A stretch of 64,000 nt of DNA from an uncultured Lachnospiraceae bacterium (lineage in GTDB: Bacteria; Bacillota; Clostridia; Lachnospirales; Lachnospiraceae), in contig CANQNN010000001.1 of NCBI GenBank assembly GCA_947625205.1, positions 62,001-126,000 of the forward strand, read 5' to 3'. How positions within the stretch are numbered: the stretch's first letter is position 1; every line of letters starts with the position of its first letter. Positions 6,545-15,800 of the stretch are shown here, one piece after another. The notes beneath the pieces are model-generated. The model had not been told where the DNA came from, made no database searches, and saw only the letters and a list, made by a program, of their open reading frames with translations. Made by a program: the position numbers and the translations under genes.

Positions 6545-7924
6545 ATGAAAACAAAAAAACGTTTGGCAATGAAAAACATAGTGGTGATATTTGTAACGCT
6601 TCTGATTGCTGTTTCTATGCTCTGCGGACAGACGCCGGAAGTTGCAGGAATGCCGTTGCCCTATTTCCTGATGCTTATACTGGCTGCTTTGTATGCGGGA
6701 TGCCGGATCTGGAACATCAGAAGAGGGGATGTCGGACACCGGCGCTTGGAGTGCACAAGTGATCTTGCCGTACTGGCGCTGATCGCATGGAATCTGTTGT
6801 CCATACTGGGTAAAATGTTTCAGGACCCGGATACGGGAGCTATTCACTATCAGTTTCAGGCGGTCTGTGTGATTCTGGGTCTGCTGTATTTTGAATTAAA
6901 GGAGATAGAGGTCATAAACGGGGGGTATGGGGATCTGATCTTGTATGTCGGGCTGATCATGACGGGACGGCTGCTCTTTGAGTATGTGAGCGGGGTGCAG
7001 ATCGGTTGGATGTCGGATCTGGTGATCGACTCCGGAAAAGCGGCTTCGTATCTGATGCTGCCCTGTCTGGTTGGTACTCTTAAGTACTGCTCTTGCAAGG
7101 ACAGGATGCGCTCGGCGTTTTATCTGTTGGCTACAGCGGTTGGATTTTTTATGCTGTTGATCAATTACAACATTCCCAGTCTGTGGATCATGACATTTGT
7201 ATTCCTTGCAATACCGGTCGTGATACGGCCTACGGCAGAACTGGTTAAAAGAGATATGCAGTTGTTTTTTATCTTTGGCGTTCTGTTGAGCAACATGAGT
7301 CTTTTGACCAATTATACGAATCTGCTGCAAAAGAAGCCTGTGCTCAGTCTGGAACACAGCGTGTATTTGGAGATTCTTCTGGCGCTGGGCGCTGTGTTTT
7401 TCTTCTGGTATTGGGACAGGATTCCGGAGCATATGGACCGGGACAGACTGGTGCTTCGCAAGATGAGACAGGGGTATCTGTTTGCATTAAGGCTGTTGGG
7501 AGTGGTTTTCGCGATTTTTGTGTTGGGCGGTAACGGTTGGGCGACATTGCCGGATGCTCCTGCGGGAATTGCGTTTGTAAAAAGCTTCGCGCTTCCTCTG
7601 ACCGGGGCGGTCATCGTTGGCGGCAGTGGGTGGATCCGGTGCCTTAATAACAGCGGTGTCAGCACGCTGCTTCTTCTGCTTGCGGCGGTGTCGACTGTGG
7701 AAAGAATGCGGAAAAATCACAGTTTTTCCAAGCCTCAGACAGCGGGGTGCCAGTTGATTGCTCTGGCTTTCCTTGCGCAGACATTCTTCTGCGTTCCGGA
7801 TATAAACGTGCTGCCGGTTTATTTGCTGTTTCTTGTCTTGTCAGTGTTTGACCGGGAAAAAGAACAACGTGTCAATGTTACCATATTAAATATAAGTAAG
7901 GAGATGGAACAAAATGAGAAATAG
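6545..7924 (+). CDS. Polytopic membrane protein, unknown function
   Basis: 459 residues, dominated by about a dozen hydrophobic segments from residue 10 to 435, for example VIFVTLLIAVSMLC, LPYFLMLILAALYAG and VYLLFLVLSVF. The topology and length resemble O-antigen ligase/polymerase-type or other glycan-assembly membrane proteins, but no diagnostic motif is visible, so no function is claimed. The start follows AAAGGATG. Its last codons overlap the start of the next gene (ATG at 7914), an SH3-domain membrane protein, which suggests translational coupling and a shared envelope role. The strong terminator before it and another after the partner make a two-gene operon. Confidence 0.7.
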   Translation: MKTKKRLAMKNIVVIFVTLLIAVSMLCGQTPEVAGMPLPYFLMLILAALYAGCRIWNIRRGDVGHRRLECTSDLAVLALIAWNLLSILGKMFQDPDTGAIHYQFQAVCVILGLLYFELKEIEVINGGYGDLILYVGLIMTGRLLFEYVSGVQIGWMSDLVIDSGKAASYLMLPCLVGTLKYCSCKDRMRSAFYLLATAVGFFMLLINYNIPSLWIMTFVFLAIPVVIRPTAELVKRDMQLFFIFGVLLSNMSLLTNYTNLLQKKPVLSLEHSVYLEILLALGAVFFFWYWDRIPEHMDRDRLVLRKMRQGYLFALRLLGVVFAIFVLGGNGWATLPDAPAGIAFVKSFALPLTGAVIVGGSGWIRCLNNSGVSTLLLLLAAVSTVERMRKNHSFSKPQTAGCQLIALAFLAQTFFCVPDINVLPVYLLFLVLSVFDREKEQRVNVTILNISKEMEQNEK

Positions 7925-8633
7925 AATGATTACGACAAATAGTGTGTTTCCGGGAAATCATGCGGCCACGATGAGATTCCCAACGGTAGCCGTTATGGCT
8001 GTGATGGTGATTTTGCTAATGAGCTTGGGAGCAGGCGTATGGGGCATGAATACTCTGAAGGCATCGGCGAAGGAGGATGGGATTACTTCTCAGACCGGTC
8101 AGGTTATGACTACGCAGCAGCAGATTGACGCTAAGGCAGAGCCTGACGAGAAGGCGGAAACGGTTTTTTCCTATCAGGCAGGGGATTGGATCTATGTGAC
8201 GGGACAGGCGGAGGACGGATGGTATGTAGTTTACTATCAGGATAAGACCGGCTATATTAATATAGCGGCGGCTGAGGATGTACTTACCCCGGTCGAGATC
8301 GATGTGGAAGAAATGGATGCGCAGATGGCAGAGGATGAAGAGATCAGCAGGATGATCATTGAGGAGACGATGCGGTACCGTGCAGAGTCCCGGAGATCCA
8401 AGATATGGGGAGCTGTGATCGTCCTGCTTGTGGTTGGTATTTTTGCAATGGGAATCATCTCTACTGTCAAAGCGAATCAAAAGGCCGGACAGAAACAGGA
8501 TGACGGGGTACAGGCGGATAAGAAGCCATCCCGTCCCAAGAAGTCTGGCAGTGATCTGAAGGAGGAAGATACAGATACGGGAAAAGCGGAGCAGAAAGAA
8601 GACGAGGATATTCTTGATCTGGACAAAGAGTAA
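7914..8633 (+). CDS. Membrane-anchored SH3-domain protein
   Basis: 239 residues. A hydrophobic helix at about 25-45 is followed by an extracytoplasmic bacterial SH3 region at about 60-120 (DEKAETVFSYQAGDWIYVTG, then GWYVVYYQDKTGYIN). An acidic helix precedes a second membrane segment at 164-184 (AVIVLLVVGIFAMGII), and the tail is highly charged. SH3b domains usually bind cell-wall peptides or glycan. With two helices, the SH3 part faces outward and the tail faces the cytoplasm. The gene overlaps the preceding membrane-protein gene by 11 bases, with AAGGAGATGG upstream as ribosome site. Partner and function unknown; a wall-sensing or scaffold role for the upstream protein is a guess. Confidence 0.72.
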   Translation: MRNRMITTNSVFPGNHAATMRFPTVAVMAVMVILLMSLGAGVWGMNTLKASAKEDGITSQTGQVMTTQQQIDAKAEPDEKAETVFSYQAGDWIYVTGQAEDGWYVVYYQDKTGYINIAAAEDVLTPVEIDVEEMDAQMAEDEEISRMIIEETMRYRAESRRSKIWGAVIVLLVVGIFAMGIISTVKANQKAGQKQDDGVQADKKPSRPKKSGSDLKEEDTDTGKAEQKEDEDILDLDKE

Positions 8634-8670
8634 GCCGGTTTCAGGGTATTTGTATATATGAATGTGATTT

Positions 8671-8697
8671 AAAAGATGGCGCGGTGCGCCATCTTTT
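8671..8697 (+). terminator. Rho-independent terminator
   Basis: AAAAGATGGCGC (8671-8682), loop GGT, GCGCCATCTTTT (8686-8697): a perfect 12-bp stem ending in T-residues. It closes the membrane/SH3 protein operon. Confidence 0.9.
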
Positions 8698-8729
8698 ATT
8701 AAATAACTGTGAAATTTCTGTGGAACTTC

Positions 8730-8758
8730 TTGACATTAAAAATTTTGAGGTCGATGAT
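8730..8758 (+). promoter_or_regulatory. Candidate promoter of the ABC exporter operon
   Basis: TTGACA at 8730-8735, 17-base spacer, GATGAT at 8753-8758, about 45 bases before the start codon. The -35 is perfect and the -10 is four of six. Confidence 0.5.
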
Positions 8759-8802
8759 AGTAGATAACGGCAAATAAAGGAAAAAGAGAGTAGGGGTGTA
8801 AT

Positions 8803-10554
8803 ATGATCAAAACCTTAGCGGCACAGATTGGGGAGTTTAAGAAGGAATCGATTCTGACGCCGGTATTTATGATCCTAGAAGTTATTTTTGAGACGCTGAT
8901 TCCCTTCCTGATGGCGTCGATCATTGACGATGGCGTGGAAGCCGGCAACATGCAGCATATCTATATTGTGGGCGGCCTGATGATCGTGATGGCGCTGTTA
9001 GGTCTTTACAGCGGTATCATGGGCGGTAAGTATGGCGCCAGAGCCTCCACGGGATTTGCGAGAAATCTTCGCCGGGCGATGTTTGAGAACATACAGACAT
9101 TTTCTTTTTCCAATCTGGATAAATTCAGTACGGCAGGACTTGTGACAAGGCTTACCACGGACGTGACGAACATACAGATGGCGTATCAGATGATCCTGCG
9201 GATGTGCTTCCGTGCGCCGATCAGCATGATATGCGCTATGGCGATGGCGTTTTTTATCAATGCCGAGCTTGCATCGATATATCTGATCGCGGTGATCCTG
9301 CTTGCGATCGTTCTGTTCTTCCTTATTAAGCGGGCTATGAAATATTTCCAGATGGCGTTCCCGAAATACGATGAACTTAATGCTTCCGTGCAGGAGAATG
9401 TCAGCGCTATCCGCGTTGTCAAGGCGTATGTGCGGGAAGACTATGAGACGTCCAAGTTTAAGAAAGCGAGTCAGGGTATCTACGATATCTTCCTGAAGGC
9501 GGAGAAAAACGTTGTTTTAAATATGCCGGTGATGCAGTTTACAGTTTACAGCTGTATTCTGCTGATAAGCTGGATAGGCGCCAGGCTTATCGTTCAGGAT
9601 GTCTTAAAGACAGGCGAATTGATGAGCCTTCTGGCATACTGTATGAATATTCTGATGAATCTGATGATGATCTCTATGATCTTTGTCATGATGAGTATGA
9701 GTATAGCGAGTGCAAAGCGTGTCAGCGAAGTGCTGTGTGAGAAGAGCGATCTTGTTAATCCCAAAGAACCGGTACATGAGATCCCGGATGGCAGGATCGA
9801 GTTTAAGAATGTAGATTTCTCTTATTATGGGGACAACGACAAAGCGGTCCTTCACGACATCAATCTAAAGATTAAGGCCGGAGAGACGATCGGTATCATC
9901 GGCGGCACCGGCAGCGCCAAAACCAGTCTGGTAAATCTGATCAGCAGATTGTATGATGTGACTTCCGGCAGCGTCATGGTGGGCGGTCGCGATGTCCGGG
10001 AGTACGACATGGAGAGTCTGCGTGATCAGGTGGCGGTGGTGCTACAGAAGAACGTGCTTTTCTCCGGTACGATACTGGATAACTTGCGCTGGGGCGATGA
10101 GAACGCTACCGAGGAGGAGTGCCGGCGTGTCTGCCGTCTTGCCTGTGCCGATGAATTTATCGACAAGATGCCGGACGGCTACAATACTTACATAGAGCAG
10201 GGCGGTACGAATGTGTCGGGCGGGCAGAAGCAGCGTCTGTGCATTGCGCGTGCGCTTCTAAAGAAACCGAAGGTGCTGATCCTGGACGACAGCACCAGCG
10301 CTGTGGATACCGCAACGGATGCGAAGATCCGCCGGGCATTTGCGCAGGAGATACCGGACACTACCAAGCTGATCATTGCGCAGCGTGTGTCCAGCGTGGA
10401 GAACGCGGACAGGATCATTGTGATGGACGACGGACGAATCAACGGTTTCGGCACGCATGAGGAACTGCTTGAAAACAACGAGATCTATCGTGAGGTATAT
10501 GAATCCCAGACCAGCGGCGGTGGGGACTTTGATGAAAAGGCAGGTGAAGAATAA
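8803..10554 (+). CDS. ABC exporter half-transporter, subunit A (degenerate ATPase site)
   Basis: 583 residues: six-helix exporter domain (about 1-310) and an ATP-binding domain (about 335-570). Walker A is GGTGSAKTSL near 367, with A where the second conserved G usually lies. The signature VSGGQKQRL near 472 is canonical. Walker B is LILDDSTSAVD, with D in place of the catalytic E, and the switch position is Q (IIAQRVSSV) instead of H. In BmrCD/LmrCD-type heterodimers one composite site is non-hydrolytic, and this subunit contributes the degenerate Walker B and switch. The stop codon overlaps the start of its partner. Substrate unknown; drugs, peptides or lipids are all possible. Confidence 0.9.
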   Translation: MIKTLAAQIGEFKKESILTPVFMILEVIFETLIPFLMASIIDDGVEAGNMQHIYIVGGLMIVMALLGLYSGIMGGKYGARASTGFARNLRRAMFENIQTFSFSNLDKFSTAGLVTRLTTDVTNIQMAYQMILRMCFRAPISMICAMAMAFFINAELASIYLIAVILLAIVLFFLIKRAMKYFQMAFPKYDELNASVQENVSAIRVVKAYVREDYETSKFKKASQGIYDIFLKAEKNVVLNMPVMQFTVYSCILLISWIGARLIVQDVLKTGELMSLLAYCMNILMNLMMISMIFVMMSMSIASAKRVSEVLCEKSDLVNPKEPVHEIPDGRIEFKNVDFSYYGDNDKAVLHDINLKIKAGETIGIIGGTGSAKTSLVNLISRLYDVTSGSVMVGGRDVREYDMESLRDQVAVVLQKNVLFSGTILDNLRWGDENATEEECRRVCRLACADEFIDKMPDGYNTYIEQGGTNVSGGQKQRLCIARALLKKPKVLILDDSTSAVDTATDAKIRRAFAQEIPDTTKLIIAQRVSSVENADRIIVMDDGRINGFGTHEELLENNEIYREVYESQTSGGGDFDEKAGEE

Positions 10555-12455
10555 TGCCGGGACCGATGGGAAGAAGAATGCCGAGAGGCAGGAGAATAGA
10601 GAATCCGGGTAAAGTTTTTAAGAGACTGATGAAGTATGTGGCAAAAAATTACGGCGTGCATCTTGCGATCGTCGTAGTACTGATTTTCGTCAGCGTCCTT
10701 GCCAACGTGCAGGGGACTATGTTTATCCAGCGGCTGATCGATGATTATATTGCGCCGATGCTTGTGTCGGATGTGCCTGATTTTGGGCCGCTTGCGGGCG
10801 CTATCTTCAGAGTGGCGTGCTTTTACGCAATCGGTGTGGCGGCGGCTTATCTATATAACCGTATCATGATCAATGTGACGCAGGGAACGCTGCGCAATGT
10901 GAGGGACGATCTGTTTTCCCACATGCAGACGCTGCCGATCAAGTATTTTGATACGCATTCGCACGGCGATATCATGTCAACCTACACCAACGATACGGAT
11001 ACTTTAAGACAGATGATCAGCCAGAGTATGCCGCAGGTGTTTAACAGCGCCATTACCATTGTCAGCGTGTTTATCAGTATGCTTGTCTTAAGCATTCCGC
11101 TTACGGTCGTTACGCTTATCATGGTTATGGTGATGCTGCTGATCACCAGGAAGACGGCGGGCTTAAGCAGCCGGTATTTCCTGCAGCAGCAGCATGATCT
11201 GGGCCAGGTCAACGGCTTTATTGAGGAAATGATGAACGGTCAGAAAGTCGTCAAAGTATTCTGCCACGAGGAAGAAAATATCAGGCAGTTCAATGAGCTG
11301 AACGATAATCTTTATCACAGTGCGGATAAGGCGAATTACCTTGTAAATATCGTGGGCCCGGTAAATGCGCAGTTAGGAAACATAAGCTATGTGGTCTGCG
11401 CCATCGTTGGCGGTGTGCTGGCGCTGTCCGGTATCTCCGGCCTGACGCTTGGCGAACTGGCAAGCTTCCTGACGTTTAACAAGAGCTTTAATATGCCTAT
11501 TAACCAAGTGAGCCAGCAGTTTAACTCGATCGTTATGGCAATGGCGGGCGCCGAGCGGATTTTTCAGATGATGGACGAGGCGCAGGAGGCGGACAACGGC
11601 TATGTGACGCTGGTGCATGTCAGGGAAGAGAACGGGAAACTGGTGGAAAGCCCGAAGCGTACCGGACGCTGGGCATGGAGGCACGAACATCAGGCGGATC
11701 ATTCCGTAGATTATGTGGAGCTGAAGGGTGATGTGGTGTTTGACGGCGTGGATTTCGGTTACAACGATGATAAGATGGTATTGCACGACGTGAAGCTTTA
11801 TGCCGAACCGGGACAGAAGATCGCTTTCGTCGGGTCTACCGGTGCGGGCAAGACGACTATCACGAATCTTATCAACCGTTTCTATGATATACAGGACGGT
11901 AAGATCCGCTATGACGGCATCAACGTCAACAAGATAAAGAAGGCGGATCTGAGGCGTTCCCTTGGCATCGTTCTGCAGGATACCCATCTTTTTACGGGAA
12001 CGGTCAGGGATAACATACGGTATGGCAAACTGGACGCCACTGACGAGGAAGTGATCGCGGCGGCGAAGTTAGCCAATGCGGACGGCTTTATCAGACTGTT
12101 GCCGCAGGGCTACGATACGGTGCTGACCGGCGACGGTGCAAATTTAAGTCAGGGGCAGAGACAGCTTCTCGCCATTGCGCGTGCGGCGATCGCAGATCCG
12201 CCAGTGCTGATCTTGGATGAGGCGACCAGCTCTATCGATACCCGTACCGAGCGTATCGTGCAGGACGGCATGGATAAACTGATGAAGGGCAGAACGACCT
12301 TCGTGATCGCCCACAGGCTCTCTACGGTCAGGAATTCCGACTGTATCATGGTTCTGGAGCAGGGACGTATTATCGAGCGCGGCACGCACGAGCAGCTCCT
12401 GGAGGAAAAAGGCAAGTATTATCAGCTGTACACGGGAAATGCGATCGCAACGTGA
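10554..12455 (+). CDS. ABC exporter half-transporter, subunit B (catalytic ATPase site)
   Basis: 633 residues. The exporter membrane domain spans about 35-345 after an arginine-rich N terminus. A 40-residue linker insertion (HVREENGKLVESPKRTG...) precedes the ATP-binding domain, as is common in this family. Walker A is GSTGAGKTT near 427, Walker B is LILDEATSSID near 550 with the catalytic E, and the switch is H in IAHRLST. The signature is LSQGQRQ, with Q for G, complementing the degenerate site of subunit A. The pair therefore forms one hydrolytic and one structural site. The overlapping start/stop with the previous gene indicates co-translation. No regulator gene lies beside the operon. 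Confidence 0.9.
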   Translation: MPGPMGRRMPRGRRIENPGKVFKRLMKYVAKNYGVHLAIVVVLIFVSVLANVQGTMFIQRLIDDYIAPMLVSDVPDFGPLAGAIFRVACFYAIGVAAAYLYNRIMINVTQGTLRNVRDDLFSHMQTLPIKYFDTHSHGDIMSTYTNDTDTLRQMISQSMPQVFNSAITIVSVFISMLVLSIPLTVVTLIMVMVMLLITRKTAGLSSRYFLQQQHDLGQVNGFIEEMMNGQKVVKVFCHEEENIRQFNELNDNLYHSADKANYLVNIVGPVNAQLGNISYVVCAIVGGVLALSGISGLTLGELASFLTFNKSFNMPINQVSQQFNSIVMAMAGAERIFQMMDEAQEADNGYVTLVHVREENGKLVESPKRTGRWAWRHEHQADHSVDYVELKGDVVFDGVDFGYNDDKMVLHDVKLYAEPGQKIAFVGSTGAGKTTITNLINRFYDIQDGKIRYDGINVNKIKKADLRRSLGIVLQDTHLFTGTVRDNIRYGKLDATDEEVIAAAKLANADGFIRLLPQGYDTVLTGDGANLSQGQRQLLAIARAAIADPPVLILDEATSSIDTRTERIVQDGMDKLMKGRTTFVIAHRLSTVRNSDCIMVLEQGRIIERGTHEQLLEEKGKYYQLYTGNAIAT

Positions 12456-12523
12456 TGGGGCGGAAGTCCGGTTGCCATTCCGGAAGACCGGAGCGGTCTG
12501 TCGGGTATGAACCGGTTGGTTTA

Positions 12524-12595
12524 CGCAGCCTCTTTTGAACAGCGCACGGCGGGATGGGATATCTGTCCGTAAGATGCTGTTCAAAAGGGGCTGCG
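12524..12595. repeat. 20-bp inverted repeat, long hairpin
   Basis: 12524-12543 (CGCAGCCTCTTTTGAACAGC) is the reverse complement of 12576-12595 with one mismatch, around a 32-base loop. It lies about 70 bases after the exporter operon and is not followed by a T-run, so it may be a structured RNA, a factor-binding site or a small mobile-repeat relic more than a simple terminator. Confidence 0.65.
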
Positions 12596-12626
12596 GGCTT
12601 ACCTGATAATTCACATTACATTTTCT

Positions 12627-12759
12627 CAGAAACTTTAGCATCAGAAACTTAAACCTCAGAATCTCAAATCTCAGAATCAAATTGCAGAAACTCAAATCCC
12701 ATAAATTTTAATTGCAGAAAATCAAATCACAGAAGCTCAAATCACAGGAACTCAGGATG
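12627..12759 (+). repeat. Nine-unit 15-bp tandem repeat
   Basis: Units start at 12627, 12642, 12657, 12672, 12685, 12700, 12715, 12730 and 12745. All are 15 bp except the fourth (13 bp). The consensus is CAGAAACTCAAATCA; the sixth unit is the most diverged. The array sits immediately upstream of a promoter-like sequence for the glycan operon. No coding frame is supported across it. Confidence 0.75.
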
Positions 12760-12769
12760 AAATATAATG

Positions 12770-12798
12770 TTTACAAGCAGGATAAAGTAGGATAAAAT
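12770..12798 (+). promoter_or_regulatory. Candidate promoter of the glycan operon
   Basis: TTTACA (12770-12775), 17-base spacer, TAAAAT (12793-12798), about 60 bases before the start codon at 12859 and directly after the tandem repeat array. Confidence 0.55.
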
Positions 12799-12858
12799 AA
12801 AAGAATACACGGTCCGAAAAGGATTTGTGCAGTGTTAGCGGCAGACAGGGGAAGATAA

Positions 12859-15800
12859 ATGGTCAGAAAGATAGAAGGGGATGCCGGTTTATTTCGAATT
12901 CTGAAAATAAGCGTATGTATACTGATCTGTTTGCTGGTTGGCGGATATATTATGAGTCACGATCTGCCATTGTGCAGAAGCAGCATGGATTACAGCACCA
13001 TAAAGGATCTTCCGGCTTCCGCGATGCCGGTTGCGATATCGGGCAAAACGGTAGAACAGAATTTTGTAGCCAAAGGCACGATGTTAAATAAGATCGGTAT
13101 CTATATGACTGGCGGATCTGATCATGACGATACTTTTAAATTGCAGCTGGCGGATGCAGACGGAAATGTTTTATTTGATAATATATATCCCTGTTCGGAG
13201 TATCCGGATGCGGGGTGGAAAGTAATAGATGTTTCGATTCATCATCTTAGAAGAAATGCAGTCTACAGTTTGCAGTTTTATACGGAAAGTGCCGACGCGG
13301 CATTATATTCTTCGGATCATGCGACGGATGAGTGGCAGATTTATGATTCCTGCACCGTGGAAGGCGTGCGGCAGCCATATTATCTTTCTATAGGATTTCA
13401 GATGACATATATATATGTTACCCCGGCCGGCATTGTAATGTTTGTATTAACTGCTTTGCATACAGTGCTTTTGCTTGCGTTATTCTGTATCGGCATTTTC
13501 CGGTTTGGGAGAATATACCGGATATACAGGGAGACGAAGCGGCCCCGCGGTTATATCTATGCGCTCTATTTTTCCCTGAATTTGATTTTTCTGTTTGATC
13601 CGCTGGAAGATACGGCAGTTACCGGTTTTGGAAGGGAGATCGGGGCAGGGTATATTGCCGGTTATGACGTGACGCATACCATACGTAATTTTACATGTTG
13701 GTTTCTTCTGTTTGCGCTGTTTTATGTGATTTATTTTTTACTTGTAAATGCCTTTCTCGGTCGGCAGTACAGGACATTGCAGAAGGTGGTTCTAAGATTC
13801 CTGGATAATGTGTTTGTCCTGGCAATTGTGAATATGATGTTCCGGTCCGTTGCTTATTTTTATGAGGCGTCTGCAAAAGAAGGTATATTTTATTATTCTT
13901 CCTGTCTGTTGGAATATATCATATTTTTTTCTATACTGTACATTATTCTTGGTATGGACAGATATGTATCCCCCGAAAAGTATTATCAGGGAGGATTGTG
14001 CGCCTTTTCAATGGGAATTACGACGGCGGTTCTGTTCAAAACAGAATGGGGAGATGGGCAACTCGTCCTTGGAATGCAAATTTTGCTGATGTTACTGTTT
14101 TGCCTGCTGTGCAGATATGCGGGACGCGGCAGAAAGGGGAACGGAAAGAGTGAACTGCCCGCGTGGCTGGCATTTGGCACGGCGGTATTTCCGTTTTTTA
14201 CATCGTTTTACATTGAATTATTGAATATTCTGAATCAACGGCGTATTTTTATCGGACATCCCTGGAAGTATTACGTGATTGCCTGTATTTTATTGTTTAC
14301 TGCCTGTGCGTTTTTCGTGTTTTGGGCGATACGGGGCAACCGTCATATTGTTCGCTGGGAGCATTGGTGCAACATTTGGATCATTTCAGGCATTGTCTGT
14401 CTGTATCAACAGATCGCGCTGGAAAATGTTTATGACCCCGATATTTTTGAGACGGCGAATTGCAGCGTTTTGATCAGCGGTTTTTTGAAATTCGGTAAGA
14501 TACCGCTTGTGGAACAGGCGGGGCATCATATGCTGGACGGGGTACTGGAAGGAGTACTGTACGCGCTGCTTAATGGAGATGCGCACGGCGCGATCGTCTC
14601 TCCGTATGCGGGGTATGTTATGCTGCCTGTGATGCTTCTGTTTTATGCTTTTATGTGTAAGGCGTGGAACAGGTCAATGGCTTTGTGGACGACGATATTG
14701 CTGCCGGTTTATGCTATGTGGAGTTGGTTTGGATGGGGGATCTTGGTTGCGGTATGCGTGATCCTTTTTGTCCGGAACAATACTTATCTGCATGCAGAGC
14801 TCTTGTGGCTGGCGTGTGTGTGGTGTGTGCTGTACCGTGCCGATGTCGGTATTTCTTTTGGAGCCGCCTGTGTTATAACGCTGACTGTCTATATCATAAC
14901 ATATAAGAATTGGAAGGCGATAAAGATACTCTTGCTGCCGCTTGGCGCGACAGGTGTCTGCGGCGGCGCGCTGTGGTGTATACTGTGTCTTGCCAGAGGC
15001 ATAGATCCTGTTACAAGATGTGTGGAATTTATAAAACTGTATGCCGCGCAGATCAACTGGGCATATGAAACGATGGGCAACAATGCGCTCACCGTGTATG
15101 CCTGCGCTTATCTGATCGTGCCTTTTGCTGTGATTGCCAGTCTGTTATATGTTATTTTTTCCACGAATCTCCGGCAGCGGATCGAACCGGCGAGATGGCT
15201 CCTGCTTTTGATATTGGGATTTGCCTATCTGGCGAATTTTTCGAGAGGGTTGATCCGTCATTCCCTAGTGGAAATGTCCACGACCTTTGTTTTTTGGACA
15301 GCGTGGGCTTATCTGGCTCTGCTCGGAAGCTGCCTCATGGGAAAGAAGAAAATGTTTGTTCCCATTTTTTCATTGCTCCTGCTTTGCAATAACATGCTTA
15401 TGGAACCTATGACTCCGAAAATTTTTAATGAAAAACCTATAATGGACAAGGCGGCGGAGAATATAGGAAATTTTGTGGGAAAGTGGTATCCTGACAGGTT
15501 TGCAGGAGAGAAAGCCGGTGACAACAGAACTTACTGGGAGTGGCTGCGAGATAACGAAGTAGTCGCAAACAGGGTGCAGTACTCGGACGGTTTTTTACAG
15601 AGATCAAAGCCGTATGAAGAAATTTTCGATTTAGTATTGGATGAAAATGAGACATTTTTGGATTTTATTTATGTGTCGTATTTTTACGCTGAATTTGACA
15701 GACCGGATCCCGTTTATATTGCGCAATCGCCTACGATGCTTTCAGGCGAACTGTCGCAGGAATATTTTATCGATGAACTGACGGCGGAATTAGACAATGT

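Larger units (their letters stand above)
12456..12858. other. 403-base intergenic region with hairpin, repeat array and promoter
   Basis: Contains, in order, a long inverted repeat, the 15-bp tandem array and a promoter-like sequence at 12770-12798. No gene was recognised. The region separates the exporter operon from the heptose/glycan operon and could serve as its control region. Confidence 0.6.

Noticed and set aside
12627-12759. CRISPR array
   Set aside because: Units of 15 bp follow each other without spacers, so this is a simple tandem repeat; no cas genes are present.
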